DNA of 64,000 bases from Lentzea albida (GTDB lineage Bacteria > Actinomycetota > Actinomycetes > Mycobacteriales > Pseudonocardiaceae): positions 186,001 to 250,000 of the forward strand of contig NZ_FOFV01000009.1 in NCBI RefSeq assembly GCF_900111005.1, in the 5' to 3' direction. This document shows, one piece after another, positions 25,639 to 33,408 of this stretch (its first letter is position 1; the number at the start of each line of letters is the position of its first letter). The notes under the pieces were generated by a model. That model saw only the letters and a program-made list of their open reading frames with translations. It ran no database searches and was not told the origin of the DNA. A program made the position numbers and the translations under genes.

Positions 25639-26139
25639 GTCCACGCGGTGCCAGGCCTCGTCAGGCTGAGACGCAAAGGTTTCCGGTGGTTGAGGCGGTT
25701 CCTAGAAAGCCGTACCACTCGTCACAGAATGTCCGTGATCCGCGTTGTCGGCGGGCGGTTCGGGCTAGCTGACGCTGATCCGGTCGGCGCGATCACCACA
25801 CGAAACTCGCAGTGCCGCCGGCTTTCCAGCGGGATGCGCTTACCGATCGGCATCACCGGCGATGCGGGCGTACGGTGCCGAAGGACCCACTCGTGATGAG
25901 AAACCCGCTGGAGACAGAACTGTGCGTCAATCTAGGCTGCGATGAGGACACGGCCTTTCACTGACACAGGAGCTTCATGATCCACGCACACATGGCCTGA
26001 CCAGCTGGTCCTTCGGACCACCTCGGCGCCATATCTCCGCAGGACCGAACCTCTGCAGTTGCGCAAGATCCGCAACCGTTTGCAACAACGGCTCACCGCG
26101 CAATCGCTTCGGTGTGCTGTGTCAGCGAAAGGACCTGCC

Positions 26140-26643
26140 TTGGCAGCCCCCTCTCTTCACGTTCGTCCTCTCACGCGTGCCGACCGTTCCGCGGTCCGCG
26201 ACCTCGCGTTGATCAACAACATGTTCGCACCCGAGGACATGACCGGTTTCGACGAGATGCTGTCGGGCTATCTCGACGCCACGATGCCCGAGCACCAGTG
26301 GGCCGTGGCGGTATCCGAAGCCAATCCGGCGATCCAGGGGGCGTGCTACTGGGCTCCCGAACCATTTGCAGATCGGGTGTGGAACCTCTACTTCCTCGCG
26401 GTCGATCCTGCCGTTCACGGACGCGGCGCGGGAAGTGCGCTTGTCGATCACGTTGTAACCATCCTGACCAGCGCTGGCGAGTCCATCGCCAGAGTGCTCA
26501 TCGTAGAAACGTCGAGCACGGACTCCTATCGGCGTGCTCGTCACTTCTACCTCGCTCGTGGATTCGTCCAAGAGGCCACGATCCGGGAGTTCTACGGACC
26601 AAGTGACGACAAAATCGTCTTCTGGCGGCGCATCAGCGGGTAG
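26140..26643 (+). CDS. GNAT-family N-acetyltransferase
   Basis: A 167-residue acetyltransferase with acetyl-CoA-binding motif A in LAVDPAVHGRGAGSALVDHV (pyrophosphate loop HGRGAG) and a C-terminal FYLARGFVQEATIREFYG. I chose the TTG start at 26140, preceded by AAAGGA with 7-nt spacing; the frame extends further upstream without a ribosome site. It lies alone between the two tRNA-derived repeats, upstream of a transposase remnant, so it is likely mobile-element cargo. Its acceptor is unknown. Confidence 0.8.
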   Translation: MAAPSLHVRPLTRADRSAVRDLALINNMFAPEDMTGFDEMLSGYLDATMPEHQWAVAVSEANPAIQGACYWAPEPFADRVWNLYFLAVDPAVHGRGAGSALVDHVVTILTSAGESIARVLIVETSSTDSYRRARHFYLARGFVQEATIREFYGPSDDKIVFWRRISG

Positions 26644-26790
26644 GCGACGTCGACGCCCTGCTCTCCATGAGGGCACGACGTCGACGTTGGAGTTCCGCGC
26701 CATAGCCTGTACCAGGACGACGGACGGGTCTGCTGCACCGTTAGGTGACATCTTTGACCTGCCCCACCGGAAGGGTTCCAGTCGTCGTGG

Positions 26791-27340
26791 CTAACTGGCA
26801 GCGGTGATGGTGTCGTGGTCGGAGCGTAGTTCGTACTCGATTGGGGTGAGGTAGCCGAGGGCGGAGTGCCGTCGGCGGCGGTTGTGGAAGATCTCGATGT
26901 AGTCGAAGATCGCGTTGGCCAGCTCTACGCGGGTCTTCCATTTCTGGCGGTTCAGTAGCTCGATCTGCATCGATGACCAGAGGATTCCATCATCGCGTTG
27001 CCGAGGCCGTCGCCGGCGCTTCCGGAGGACGGCAGCAATCCGGCTGAGCGGACCTTCTCGCCGAAGACCCAGGAGGTGAACTGGGTTCCGTGGTCGGCGT
27101 GGACGATGCCGCCGGGCTCGGGGCGCCGGTTGTGGATGGCCATGTCGAGTGCGTTGACGACCAGGGTTGAGTCCTGTGCGGAGTCGATCGACCAGCCCGC
27201 GATCCGCCGGCTGAACGCATCGAGGACCGCGGCGCAGTAGAGCCATCCTTCTCTTGTCCTGTGCTGGGTGATGTCGGTGACCCACAGTTCGTTCGGTTTC
27301 AGTCGGTGGAACTCCAACTCATGCCCGTTGCCGTACGTTG
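26791..27340 (-). pseudogene. IS3-family DDE transposase (orfB) remnant, frameshifted and 5'-truncated
   Basis: The integrase core is clear: first Asp in ELWVTDITQHRTREG, second Asp in GIVHADHGTQFTSWVFG, Glu in NAMMES, and the C-terminal IEIFHNRRRRHSALGYLTPIEYE. One base is missing near 26982, in what should read MMESFWSSMQ, so the frame shifts between the second Asp and the end. The N-terminal half of orfB and all of orfA are absent. The outer sequence near 26746-26775 (TGACATCTTTGACCTGCCCC) may be the surviving right end. Confidence 0.85.
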
Positions 27341-27548
27341 CGGCAGCGACACCACTCCGCAGGTCGACACAAGGACGTTCGAGCACACTCACGGCCTCCT
27401 CGTGATCGACTTCTTCTCCCGTAGAAGCGCAGATCGTCACAGCAGCTTGGCGGCAGGCAGGGCCGGCTCGGGCTGGTTGACGCCTGTTCAGACCCGTTCA
27501 GCAAGTTCACCCGTTCGTGGTGACCCCATTTGGCGTTAGTCCAAAAAG

Positions 27549-27578
27549 AAGGAGTGAGCGGCTCCGGATTCACTCCTT
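27549..27578 (-). terminator. Terminator-like hairpin (minus strand)
   Basis: A perfect 9-bp stem (AAGGAGTGA 27549-27557 with TCACTCCTT 27570-27578) is followed on the minus strand by TCTTTTTGG. It probably belongs to degraded minus-strand DNA upstream of the transposase remnant. Confidence 0.55.
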
Positions 27579-27588
27579 CATCTAATTG

Positions 27589-27621
27589 TTGATCATGGAA
27601 ATGATGATCAATATATGATCA
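27589..27621. repeat. AT-rich inverted repeats
   Basis: TTGATCAT (27589-27596) pairs with ATGATCAA (27604-27611), and the 8-bp palindrome ATGATCAT follows at 27614-27621. This is one of the few AT-rich patches in the window and sits next to the tRNA-Pro terminator. It could be a recombination-protein arm site or simply foreign DNA. Confidence 0.4.
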
Positions 27622-27634
27622 TTTCGAGCGCGCG

Positions 27635-27676
27635 AAAAAGCCCGCAGACCTGGGCTTTCACCCAGAATCAGCGGGC
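27635..27676 (-). terminator. Intrinsic terminator downstream of the tRNA-Pro fragment
   Basis: On the minus strand a GCCCGC/GCGGGC outer stem and a CTGGG/CCCAG inner stem are followed by five T residues. It lies just 3' of the tRNA-Pro fragment, where a tRNA terminator belongs. Confidence 0.7.
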
Positions 27677-27687
27677 TGATTCAGACC

Positions 27688-27732
27688 GTCGGGACGACGG
27701 GATTTGAACCTGCGACCCTTGACCCCCAGGGT
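27688..27732 (-). pseudogene. 3' fragment of tRNA-Pro(GGG), from the anticodon loop to the discriminator
   Basis: Read on the minus strand, CTGGGGGTCAAG supplies a complete anticodon loop (anticodon GGG) and the 3' strand of the anticodon stem. The variable loop, T-arm (GCAGG-TTCAAAT) and acceptor 3' strand ending CGTCCCGAC follow. The 5' half of the tRNA is missing and the sequence diverges exactly at the loop's first base. The T-stem has a mismatch, as expected for a non-functional copy. This is the classic footprint of an integrative element that recombines in tRNA-Pro (as pSAM2 does), with element DNA expected to the right. Confidence 0.8.
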
Positions 27733-28198
27733 GGATCAAACCACAGCTTGACCTGCAGGAACGTCGCCGCAGCAGGTCACGGCGGTGCAGTTGGGTGCCC
27801 TTGAGGGCAGCTCGATCCCGTTACCCCGCCTTGACTTCTCCCCTTTTCCTCCCACTACGGTTCTGTGTCGACCACGATGGGCGCCGAACACCAATGCGCA
27901 AATCAGGTGGCCAGCATCCTCCCGACAACGGCCGTGATACGGCGACGATGCGGTTGATCAGCAGCGATGCAGCTTGCGGCGGTTGAAACCCGAAGTTCCT
28001 CGCCTGTCGGCATCAACGAGGTCGCCACTGCCCTCGTGCCCTCACCGGCGACCACACCCCCTGGCGACCTGACTTGCGCCAAAAGGGGGCAGGATTTCTG
28101 AACTGCAAGCTGGACCCCTTGCCCTGATTGAGCGCGTACGAATGCGACAGTGGACAGGTGCTCGGCAAGTGTGGTCACCGCGCAAGCCTCCGGATGCC
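27733..28198. other. Gap right of the tRNA fragment, no supported gene
   Basis: About 465 nt with lower coding quality. A small inverted repeat (TGACCTGC 27749-27756 with GCAGGTCA 27772-27779) lies close to the tRNA junction. A minus-strand frame of 99 codons (27903-28202) overlaps the end of the GRAS gene by TGATG but has no recognisable domain, so I do not call it. Confidence 0.4.
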
Positions 28199-29287
28199 TC
28201 ATCCGGCAGGACGCGCGCCGATGACCGAGCAGACCGTGGCGTTGCGGTAGCCGAGCCGGACCTGGTCGGGTAGGACGCGAACCGTGAAGTCCGCGGGGAG
28301 CGGGGGAACCGAAAGCCCCGGGGCGTCACCGTAAGGCTCGAAGCCGCAGCGGCGCAGCCGGTTGATCCAGGTAACGGCCGCCTCGTGCCGCTCGAAACGC
28401 TGGTCGTCGGTGCGCGAGCCGACGATGTTCATGACCTCGCGGGCGAAGAACGTCTTCATGTGGTCCTTCTCCTGCCGGGTGGCGGGCGCGGCCTCGATGG
28501 CGCGGAGAATGGTGCCGAAGAACCGCCATGAGTTGAAGAACCGCTGTGGGAAGGACACCTCGTGGTGGTCGGTGTCGAACTCGTTCAGCACCACCCCGCA
28601 CGGGTCCAGCATGCGCAACCGCTGGAAGAACTCGTCCCGGGCGTCGTGACCGGGACTCGGGTCCTGCATGTGATGAAGCGCCAAAGAGGCGTTGACCACC
28701 AACGGGACGTCGATGCGGGACAGGCTCATCCAGTCGTCGTCGTCGAGGTCCTCGGCCACCTTCGCCACCGGGAGGAAGTCCAGATCGACACCGTGCTCGG
28801 CCGTGGCCTGCCGCAGGGTGCGCTCGGCTGTGGCCAGACTCTCCCGGTCGGGGTCGACACCGATGACCGTGCAGTGGCGCAACCCCGGGTTTGCGGCCGC
28901 GAGACCGTGCAGCAGCGCGCTCTCCTGGCGGCCGTGCCCGATGCCGACCGACATCAGGGCGAAGTCGTCTGCGGCGCCCACCTGCCCGGCGAGCAGCTCG
29001 TTGACGACCCGGCTCGTGTCCATGAACGGCAGGTGGGTGGTGAGCAGGTAGTACAGATCGATCTGCGCCTGGTCGTAGGTCTGTGTGTACAGGTTGGTCT
29101 CCGAAGGGCTGCCGTGCTCCTCGACGCGGTTGACCAGTGCGGCGCGGTAGAGCTCGTACGCCGCGTCCTGCGGCTGCACCTCAGGCCCGATCAGCTTCCG
29201 CAACGTCTCCAGCGCAGGGCGAGCCTGCGCGGGGCGGCCGGCGTGGATGTGGGCGACGGCGTCGCACAGCAAGGCGAACTTCTCCAT
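28199..29287 (-). CDS. Bacterial GRAS-domain protein (Rossmann-fold, SAM-methyltransferase-like)
   Basis: A 362-residue protein that aligns with the GRAS domain of plant gibberellin-signalling proteins. The VHIID-like region is FALMSVGIGHGRQESALL followed by HCTVIGVDPD (residues 110-150). A PFYRE-like part reads VVLNEFDTDHHEVSFPQRFF. The C-terminal SAW part is recognisable from FAREVMNIVGS, ERHEAAVTWINRLRRCGFEP and LGYRNATVCSVI. Bacterial GRAS proteins are relatives of SAM-dependent methyltransferases and may bind or methylate small molecules; none is firmly characterised. It follows the E2 gene of a 2-oxoacid dehydrogenase by 196 nt on the same strand, suggesting a shared operon. Confidence 0.75.
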   Translation of the reverse strand: MEKFALLCDAVAHIHAGRPAQARPALETLRKLIGPEVQPQDAAYELYRAALVNRVEEHGSPSETNLYTQTYDQAQIDLYYLLTTHLPFMDTSRVVNELLAGQVGAADDFALMSVGIGHGRQESALLHGLAAANPGLRHCTVIGVDPDRESLATAERTLRQATAEHGVDLDFLPVAKVAEDLDDDDWMSLSRIDVPLVVNASLALHHMQDPSPGHDARDEFFQRLRMLDPCGVVLNEFDTDHHEVSFPQRFFNSWRFFGTILRAIEAAPATRQEKDHMKTFFAREVMNIVGSRTDDQRFERHEAAVTWINRLRRCGFEPYGDAPGLSVPPLPADFTVRVLPDQVRLGYRNATVCSVIGARPAG

Positions 29288-29483
29288 CGGGCAGCAGCCT
29301 CCTCGAAATGACCGGAACTTCTCGGTGTTGCGGAGCGCCGCCGAAGGCTGACTGACCGGACCAGCCGCACACTGAGTCCTTCGACGGGATCACTGTCATC
29401 ACCCCGGCACCAGCGCTCGTGTGCCGAGGGGTGGGCTGCGGACGCCGTGCTCCGGCTGTCCGCCGTGCGTGGAGGTCCCGCTG

Positions 29484-30662
29484 TCAGGTCGCGGGCTCGC
29501 ACGCCTTCTTCTGCGCGTCCTCGTCGCCTTCGGCGCCGGCCGCGAGGGCGGCTGGTGTCTCCAGTGCTCGTTTGAGGTCGCCGAGGAAGGCCATCGCGTC
29601 GCGGCCGTTGACCACGCGGTGGTCGTAGACCAGGCCGAGGTACGTGAACCGGCGGGCTTCCGGCCTGCCCCGCTGGTCCAGGACGAGCTGTTCGTCAATG
29701 GCGCCCAAGGAGAGCGCGCAGGTCTGGCCGGGGAAGACGATGGGGGTGGCGAAGACCACGCCGTCTGCGGTGTGTGGGGCGATCAAGATGTTGGCGCCGG
29801 TGAGCTCGTCGGCCCGGAAGGTGCCGCGGACGGCTTTGTCGCGGAATCCTGTCACGGCGTCGGCGATCTGGGCGACGCTCAGTGCGGCGGCGTTGTGCAC
29901 GACCGGGGTGTACAGGCCCTTCCCGGCGTCCACGGCCACCGCGACGTGTGCGCGGGGGGCAGGCTGGAAGGTGCCGTCGTCGAGGAGCTGGGCGAACAGA
30001 CTCGGGTGCGCCGGGAGTTGCTCCGCCACCGACTTGATGAGCAGGCCGAGCAGGGAGACGACGCTGCCGGTGCGCCGGCGCAGTCGCCGGGCGAGGTCCT
30101 GAGCCTGGCCGACGTCGACCTTGGCGTAGGCGGCTGCTGCCGGGATGGTGCGCATCGACTCGGTGACCACGGCGCCCACCGCCCGCTGCTGTGCCGGCAG
30201 TCGCCGGACGGTGGGGACACCCGCTTGCACGGGGCGTGGCACCAGCGCTTCGACGTCGGCTGCGCGGATCACGGTGCGGCCCAGGCCGCGCAGTTCGTCG
30301 TCGGTCAGGCCGTGCTGGTCCGCGAGGGCGCGCGCCGCCTTGGTGAGCGTCAGGCCGGCACCGGTTGCCGGCTCCGGCCGTGCCGTGGGGTCGACGGCCG
30401 GAGCGGAGAGGTAGGCACTGCGTTCGTCCGCCGAGGCGAAGACGTGGGCGACAGTCTGACCGGGGCGGCAGTCCGCGCCGTCCGCGACGAGGGTGTGGAG
30501 GATGCCGTCGGCGGTGCTGTCGATCTCCTGCTGGGCCTTCGAGGTCTCGATCACCACCAGCGGCTGCCCCGTCGCGACGTGCGCGCCGTGTTCGGCGAGC
30601 CATTCGACCAGGACGTAGCTGGCGTCGTTGGTGTTGAGTGTGGGCAGCTCGACGCTGATCAC
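29484..30662 (-). CDS. 2-oxoacid dehydrogenase E2 acyltransferase (lipoyl, E3-binding and catalytic domains)
   Basis: A 392-residue E2 component. Residues 1-75 form one lipoyl domain with the lipoylated Lys42 in IETSKAQQE. An E3/E1-binding segment lies around residues 108-150 (LTKAARALADQHG). The C-terminal acyltransferase domain follows, with YDHRVVNGRDAMAFL. The usual active-site motif is DHRxxDG with Asp in HxxxD; here that position is Asn. The GTG start at 30662 overlaps the E1-beta stop (GTGA). With one lipoyl domain and this length it resembles acetoin or branched-chain dehydrogenase E2 proteins. No E3 gene is in the window, so a housekeeping E3 must serve. Confidence 0.88.
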   Translation of the reverse strand: MISVELPTLNTNDASYVLVEWLAEHGAHVATGQPLVVIETSKAQQEIDSTADGILHTLVADGADCRPGQTVAHVFASADERSAYLSAPAVDPTARPEPATGAGLTLTKAARALADQHGLTDDELRGLGRTVIRAADVEALVPRPVQAGVPTVRRLPAQQRAVGAVVTESMRTIPAAAAYAKVDVGQAQDLARRLRRRTGSVVSLLGLLIKSVAEQLPAHPSLFAQLLDDGTFQPAPRAHVAVAVDAGKGLYTPVVHNAAALSVAQIADAVTGFRDKAVRGTFRADELTGANILIAPHTADGVVFATPIVFPGQTCALSLGAIDEQLVLDQRGRPEARRFTYLGLVYDHRVVNGRDAMAFLGDLKRALETPAALAAGAEGDEDAQKKACEPAT

Positions 30663-31672
30663 TGGGAAGCCTCCGTGAGGGCGCGGCGGAGTGCGGTCGC
30701 CTGGAGCAGGACGGCGTGCTCCAGGTGGGCGGCGGTGGGGATCACGCTCGGCTGGGCGCTGAGCAGCAGCACGGGGCGGGCCAGCCGTCGCCACAGGTGC
30801 TGGTGCAGCTGCTGGGCGAGCATTTCGCCCCAGGTGCCGTCTGCCGCGCTGTCCTCCGCGACGCAGATGCGGCGAGCGCGGGACACCGTCTCGAGCAGCG
30901 GTTCGACGGTGAACGGGTAGAGCCGGGAGGGCACCAGCAGCTCGCAGGTGACCTCCTCCTCCAGCAGCAGGGTGCGCATGGCGGCGACGGCTCGTTCGGT
31001 CAGACCGCCGGGGGCCAGGATGATCCAGTCGGGGTCGCCGCAGTCCACGGGGAACACGCGCGCGGTCCGGCTCGGGTCGTCGAGCAGCTCGTACCGGAAG
31101 AGGTCGTCGACGACACCGCCCTGGTGCATGCCGCGGGTGTAGAGCGTCTTGTCCTCGAACAACATGCACGGCTGCTCGCGGGAGAGCATCGCCGTGAGGA
31201 CGTCCGCGTTGTCGTGGAACGGCGACATCTCGTGCAGGCTGAGCGCGGGGATGCCGATGAAGTGCTTCTGCAGGCTCTGACTGTGGGTCGGCCCGTAGCC
31301 CCGGTTGCCGCCGGTCGGGCAGCGGACCACCATGCCCATCGCAACGGTGCGGCCGTACATCGACACGGACTTGCTGGCGAAGTTCAGGAGCTGGTCGAAG
31401 GCGAGGGCGGCGAAGTCGGAGAACATCATCTCCACGACCGGGTGGTTGCCGGTCAGGGCGAGCCCGGCGGCGACGCCCACGATGCCGCCCTCGCTGATCG
31501 GTGAGGAGATCACCCGTTCCGGATGACGGTCCGACAGACCGCGAGTGGCCTTGAAGGCGCCGCCGTACGGATCGGCGATGTCCTCGCCGACGACGTAGGC
31601 GCGGGGATCGTCGTCGAGGAGCTTGTGCAGGGCTCTGTTGAGGTTGCCGATCACCCTCTCCGGCCTGGTCAT
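30659..31672 (-). CDS. 2-oxoacid dehydrogenase E1 component, beta subunit
   Basis: A 337-residue E1-beta with the pyrimidine-binding transketolase domain (YVVGEDIADPYGGAFKAT, SSPISEGGIVGVAAGLAL, with Glu activating the ThDP aminopyrimidine) and a C-terminal transketolase domain. CPTGGNRGYGPTHSQSL is typical of AcoB/PdhB/BkdB proteins. It combines with the E1-alpha encoded immediately upstream (4-nt overlap) to decarboxylate a 2-oxoacid or cleave an acyloin such as acetoin. The substrate class cannot be fixed from the sequence. Confidence 0.9.
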   Translation of the reverse strand: MTRPERVIGNLNRALHKLLDDDPRAYVVGEDIADPYGGAFKATRGLSDRHPERVISSPISEGGIVGVAAGLALTGNHPVVEMMFSDFAALAFDQLLNFASKSVSMYGRTVAMGMVVRCPTGGNRGYGPTHSQSLQKHFIGIPALSLHEMSPFHDNADVLTAMLSREQPCMLFEDKTLYTRGMHQGGVVDDLFRYELLDDPSRTARVFPVDCGDPDWIILAPGGLTERAVAAMRTLLLEEEVTCELLVPSRLYPFTVEPLLETVSRARRICVAEDSAADGTWGEMLAQQLHQHLWRRLARPVLLLSAQPSVIPTAAHLEHAVLLQATALRRALTEASQ

Positions 31673-32640
31673 GAGTGCTCCCAGCGGGATGCGGGACGGG
31701 CCTGGACCTCGCGCACGACCTCGGCCATCGCCAGCCGCTGGTTGCGGTCCGCCACGGCGAACTGCTCCGGGTGCCGCTCCCCGTACCGGTGGTACCAGTC
31801 GCGGGCGGCCGCGTGCCGCACCACCTCGGCGGGGCGCGAGTCGTCCCCCTTGCTGTGCGGGCCCACGCGGTGCGTGCTGAACTCCACCACCAGGGGCTGG
31901 GGTCGGGTGCGGATGTCGGCGATCGCGTCGGACAGCTCCCGGCGCACCTGGACGACGTCATGAGAGGTGACGTGGTGGTACCGGATGCCGAAGGCCGCCG
32001 CGCGGGCCTGGATGGTGCCGGCCATCTGCCGCTCGGTCGGGGTGGACTGAGCGATCTTGTTGTTCTCGACCACGACCAGCAGGGGCAGCCGCCACAACTG
32101 GGCCATGTTGAGCGCCTCGTACACCGCGCCTTCGCCCCACGTGCCGTCGCCGATGTGCACCACCGCGATCCGTCCGGGCTCGGCCCGTCGCAGGTGCAGG
32201 GCGACACCCGCGGCCACCGGCAGACTCTCGCCCTGTACGCCGGTGGACAGGTAGCGGTCGCGGTAGATGTGCTGGCTGCCGCCCACCCCGTGGCACACGG
32301 CGCCCTCGCGCCCCATGATCTCCGCCAGCAGGCCGTGCGGGTCGCGGAAGCGGGCCAGGTAGTGGCCGTGCCCGCGGTGGTTGCTGAAGATGTAGTCGCC
32401 CTCGTCCAGCAGTGCGTAGAGCGCGACGGGGATGTACTCCTGTCCGAGGCAGGTGTGCGTGGTGCCGTGCAGCAGACCCTGCGAGAACAGTTCCAGCACA
32501 GCCAGTTCGAAGTGGCGGATCATCAGCAGGGTGTCGAGGTCCTCGGCCGGTAGCAGCGACAGGGGCTCAGCGCCTGTCCGGGCCGGGGGCACCGTCGCAG
32601 TGGTGGTGCCGCCGATGAGATGGGGTGCTGCGCTGGCCAC
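31669..32640 (-). CDS. 2-oxoacid dehydrogenase E1 component, alpha subunit
   Basis: A 323-residue ThDP-binding E1-alpha. The ThDP/Mg motif is GDGTWGEGAVYEALNMAQLW ending in VVENN. Family landmarks include HGTTHTCLGQEYIPVAL, NHRGHGHYLA and HGVGGSQHI. GTG 32640 is chosen because GAGGAG lies 7 nt upstream; the frame is open 12 codons further without support. It is the first gene of the minus-strand set E1-alpha, E1-beta, E2, GRAS. As the complex sits next to specialised-metabolism genes, it may supply an acyl-CoA starter unit, but housekeeping acetoin use is equally possible. Confidence 0.9.
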   Translation of the reverse strand: MASAAPHLIGGTTTATVPPARTGAEPLSLLPAEDLDTLLMIRHFELAVLELFSQGLLHGTTHTCLGQEYIPVALYALLDEGDYIFSNHRGHGHYLARFRDPHGLLAEIMGREGAVCHGVGGSQHIYRDRYLSTGVQGESLPVAAGVALHLRRAEPGRIAVVHIGDGTWGEGAVYEALNMAQLWRLPLLVVVENNKIAQSTPTERQMAGTIQARAAAFGIRYHHVTSHDVVQVRRELSDAIADIRTRPQPLVVEFSTHRVGPHSKGDDSRPAEVVRHAAARDWYHRYGERHPEQFAVADRNQRLAMAEVVREVQARPASRWEHS

Positions 32641-33408
32641 ATTCGACTCCTCAGGGAACTTCGACCACCTGGCCACACCAGGTGATCCGACTTGGCCACT
32701 GACTTTCGTACGAGCGAGGTCACGTGGAGTGCCCGTTACGATTCAATGAAACCGCGACATTCGGAAGAATGCGAAGCAATCTCGGTTGCGGTCCATTTCT
32801 GGATATGAGAGCGAACCTTTCCCTTCGGAGTCTGACAGGTCTGCCCGTTCCGCAGAAGCCGTCATTCCAACGTGCGGGACAGGCTCGGCAACCACATGGG
32901 CCCCTGCGTCCACGTCACAGTAAGATCGACGCAAGTCGTCACAATGCCGCGATGCATGTGTCCGAAGGATACTTCTGAGGTTCAGTTCCTCGTGTCAGGT
33001 TCCTGGCCCCGACCTCTCCCCAGAGACGACATCAGCTTTTCCTTCACAGTTGATCTTCCTTGTTCCAGACTGTCCCGGGAAGTCCGCGAAGAACAGGATA
33101 AATCGTCTACATAGGACGTTTTACGAGGTGCTCTCACAGGTCGGAACAGGCGCGAACCCGACCCACGGTCACCGTCCATGCCCGTACCCGACTCCGGAGA
33201 TCGAAGTCGGGTACGGGCAACGCGAGAGATCATTCGCGAACCTGCGTCCTCCGGCCCGGTGCCCGAACCGCCACGATCATCGGCCTGAAGGTGACGCGGT
33301 GCGGAACAACACTTCACCGCGAGATCAACGGCGTGCTGTGATGCACGCCGCCGGCGGCACGCCGGTGGCGCCTGCCCTTCCCCTCCAGCTGAGCAGTTGG
33401 GATCCACC
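32641..33408. other. Divergent intergenic region with a strong hairpin
   Basis: About 770 nt between the E1-alpha gene and the plus-strand biosynthetic run. Composition is less GC-rich around 32700-33120, and no frame gives a recognisable protein. It should hold promoters in both directions. The main structure is a perfect 14-bp inverted repeat (GCCCGTACCCGACT 33180-33193 with its complement 33205-33218, 11-nt loop). Confidence 0.5.

Noticed and set aside
27903..28202. Possible 99-residue minus-strand gene overlapping the GRAS stop
   Set aside because: The overlap is suggestive, but there is no recognisable domain and codon use is poor; left as part of the gap description.
29484..32207. 907-codon minus-strand frame suggesting a huge E2 fusion
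   Set aside because: Only its C-terminal part is E2. The N-terminal part is the wrong frame of the E1 genes, and a GTG coupled to the E1-beta stop explains the real start.
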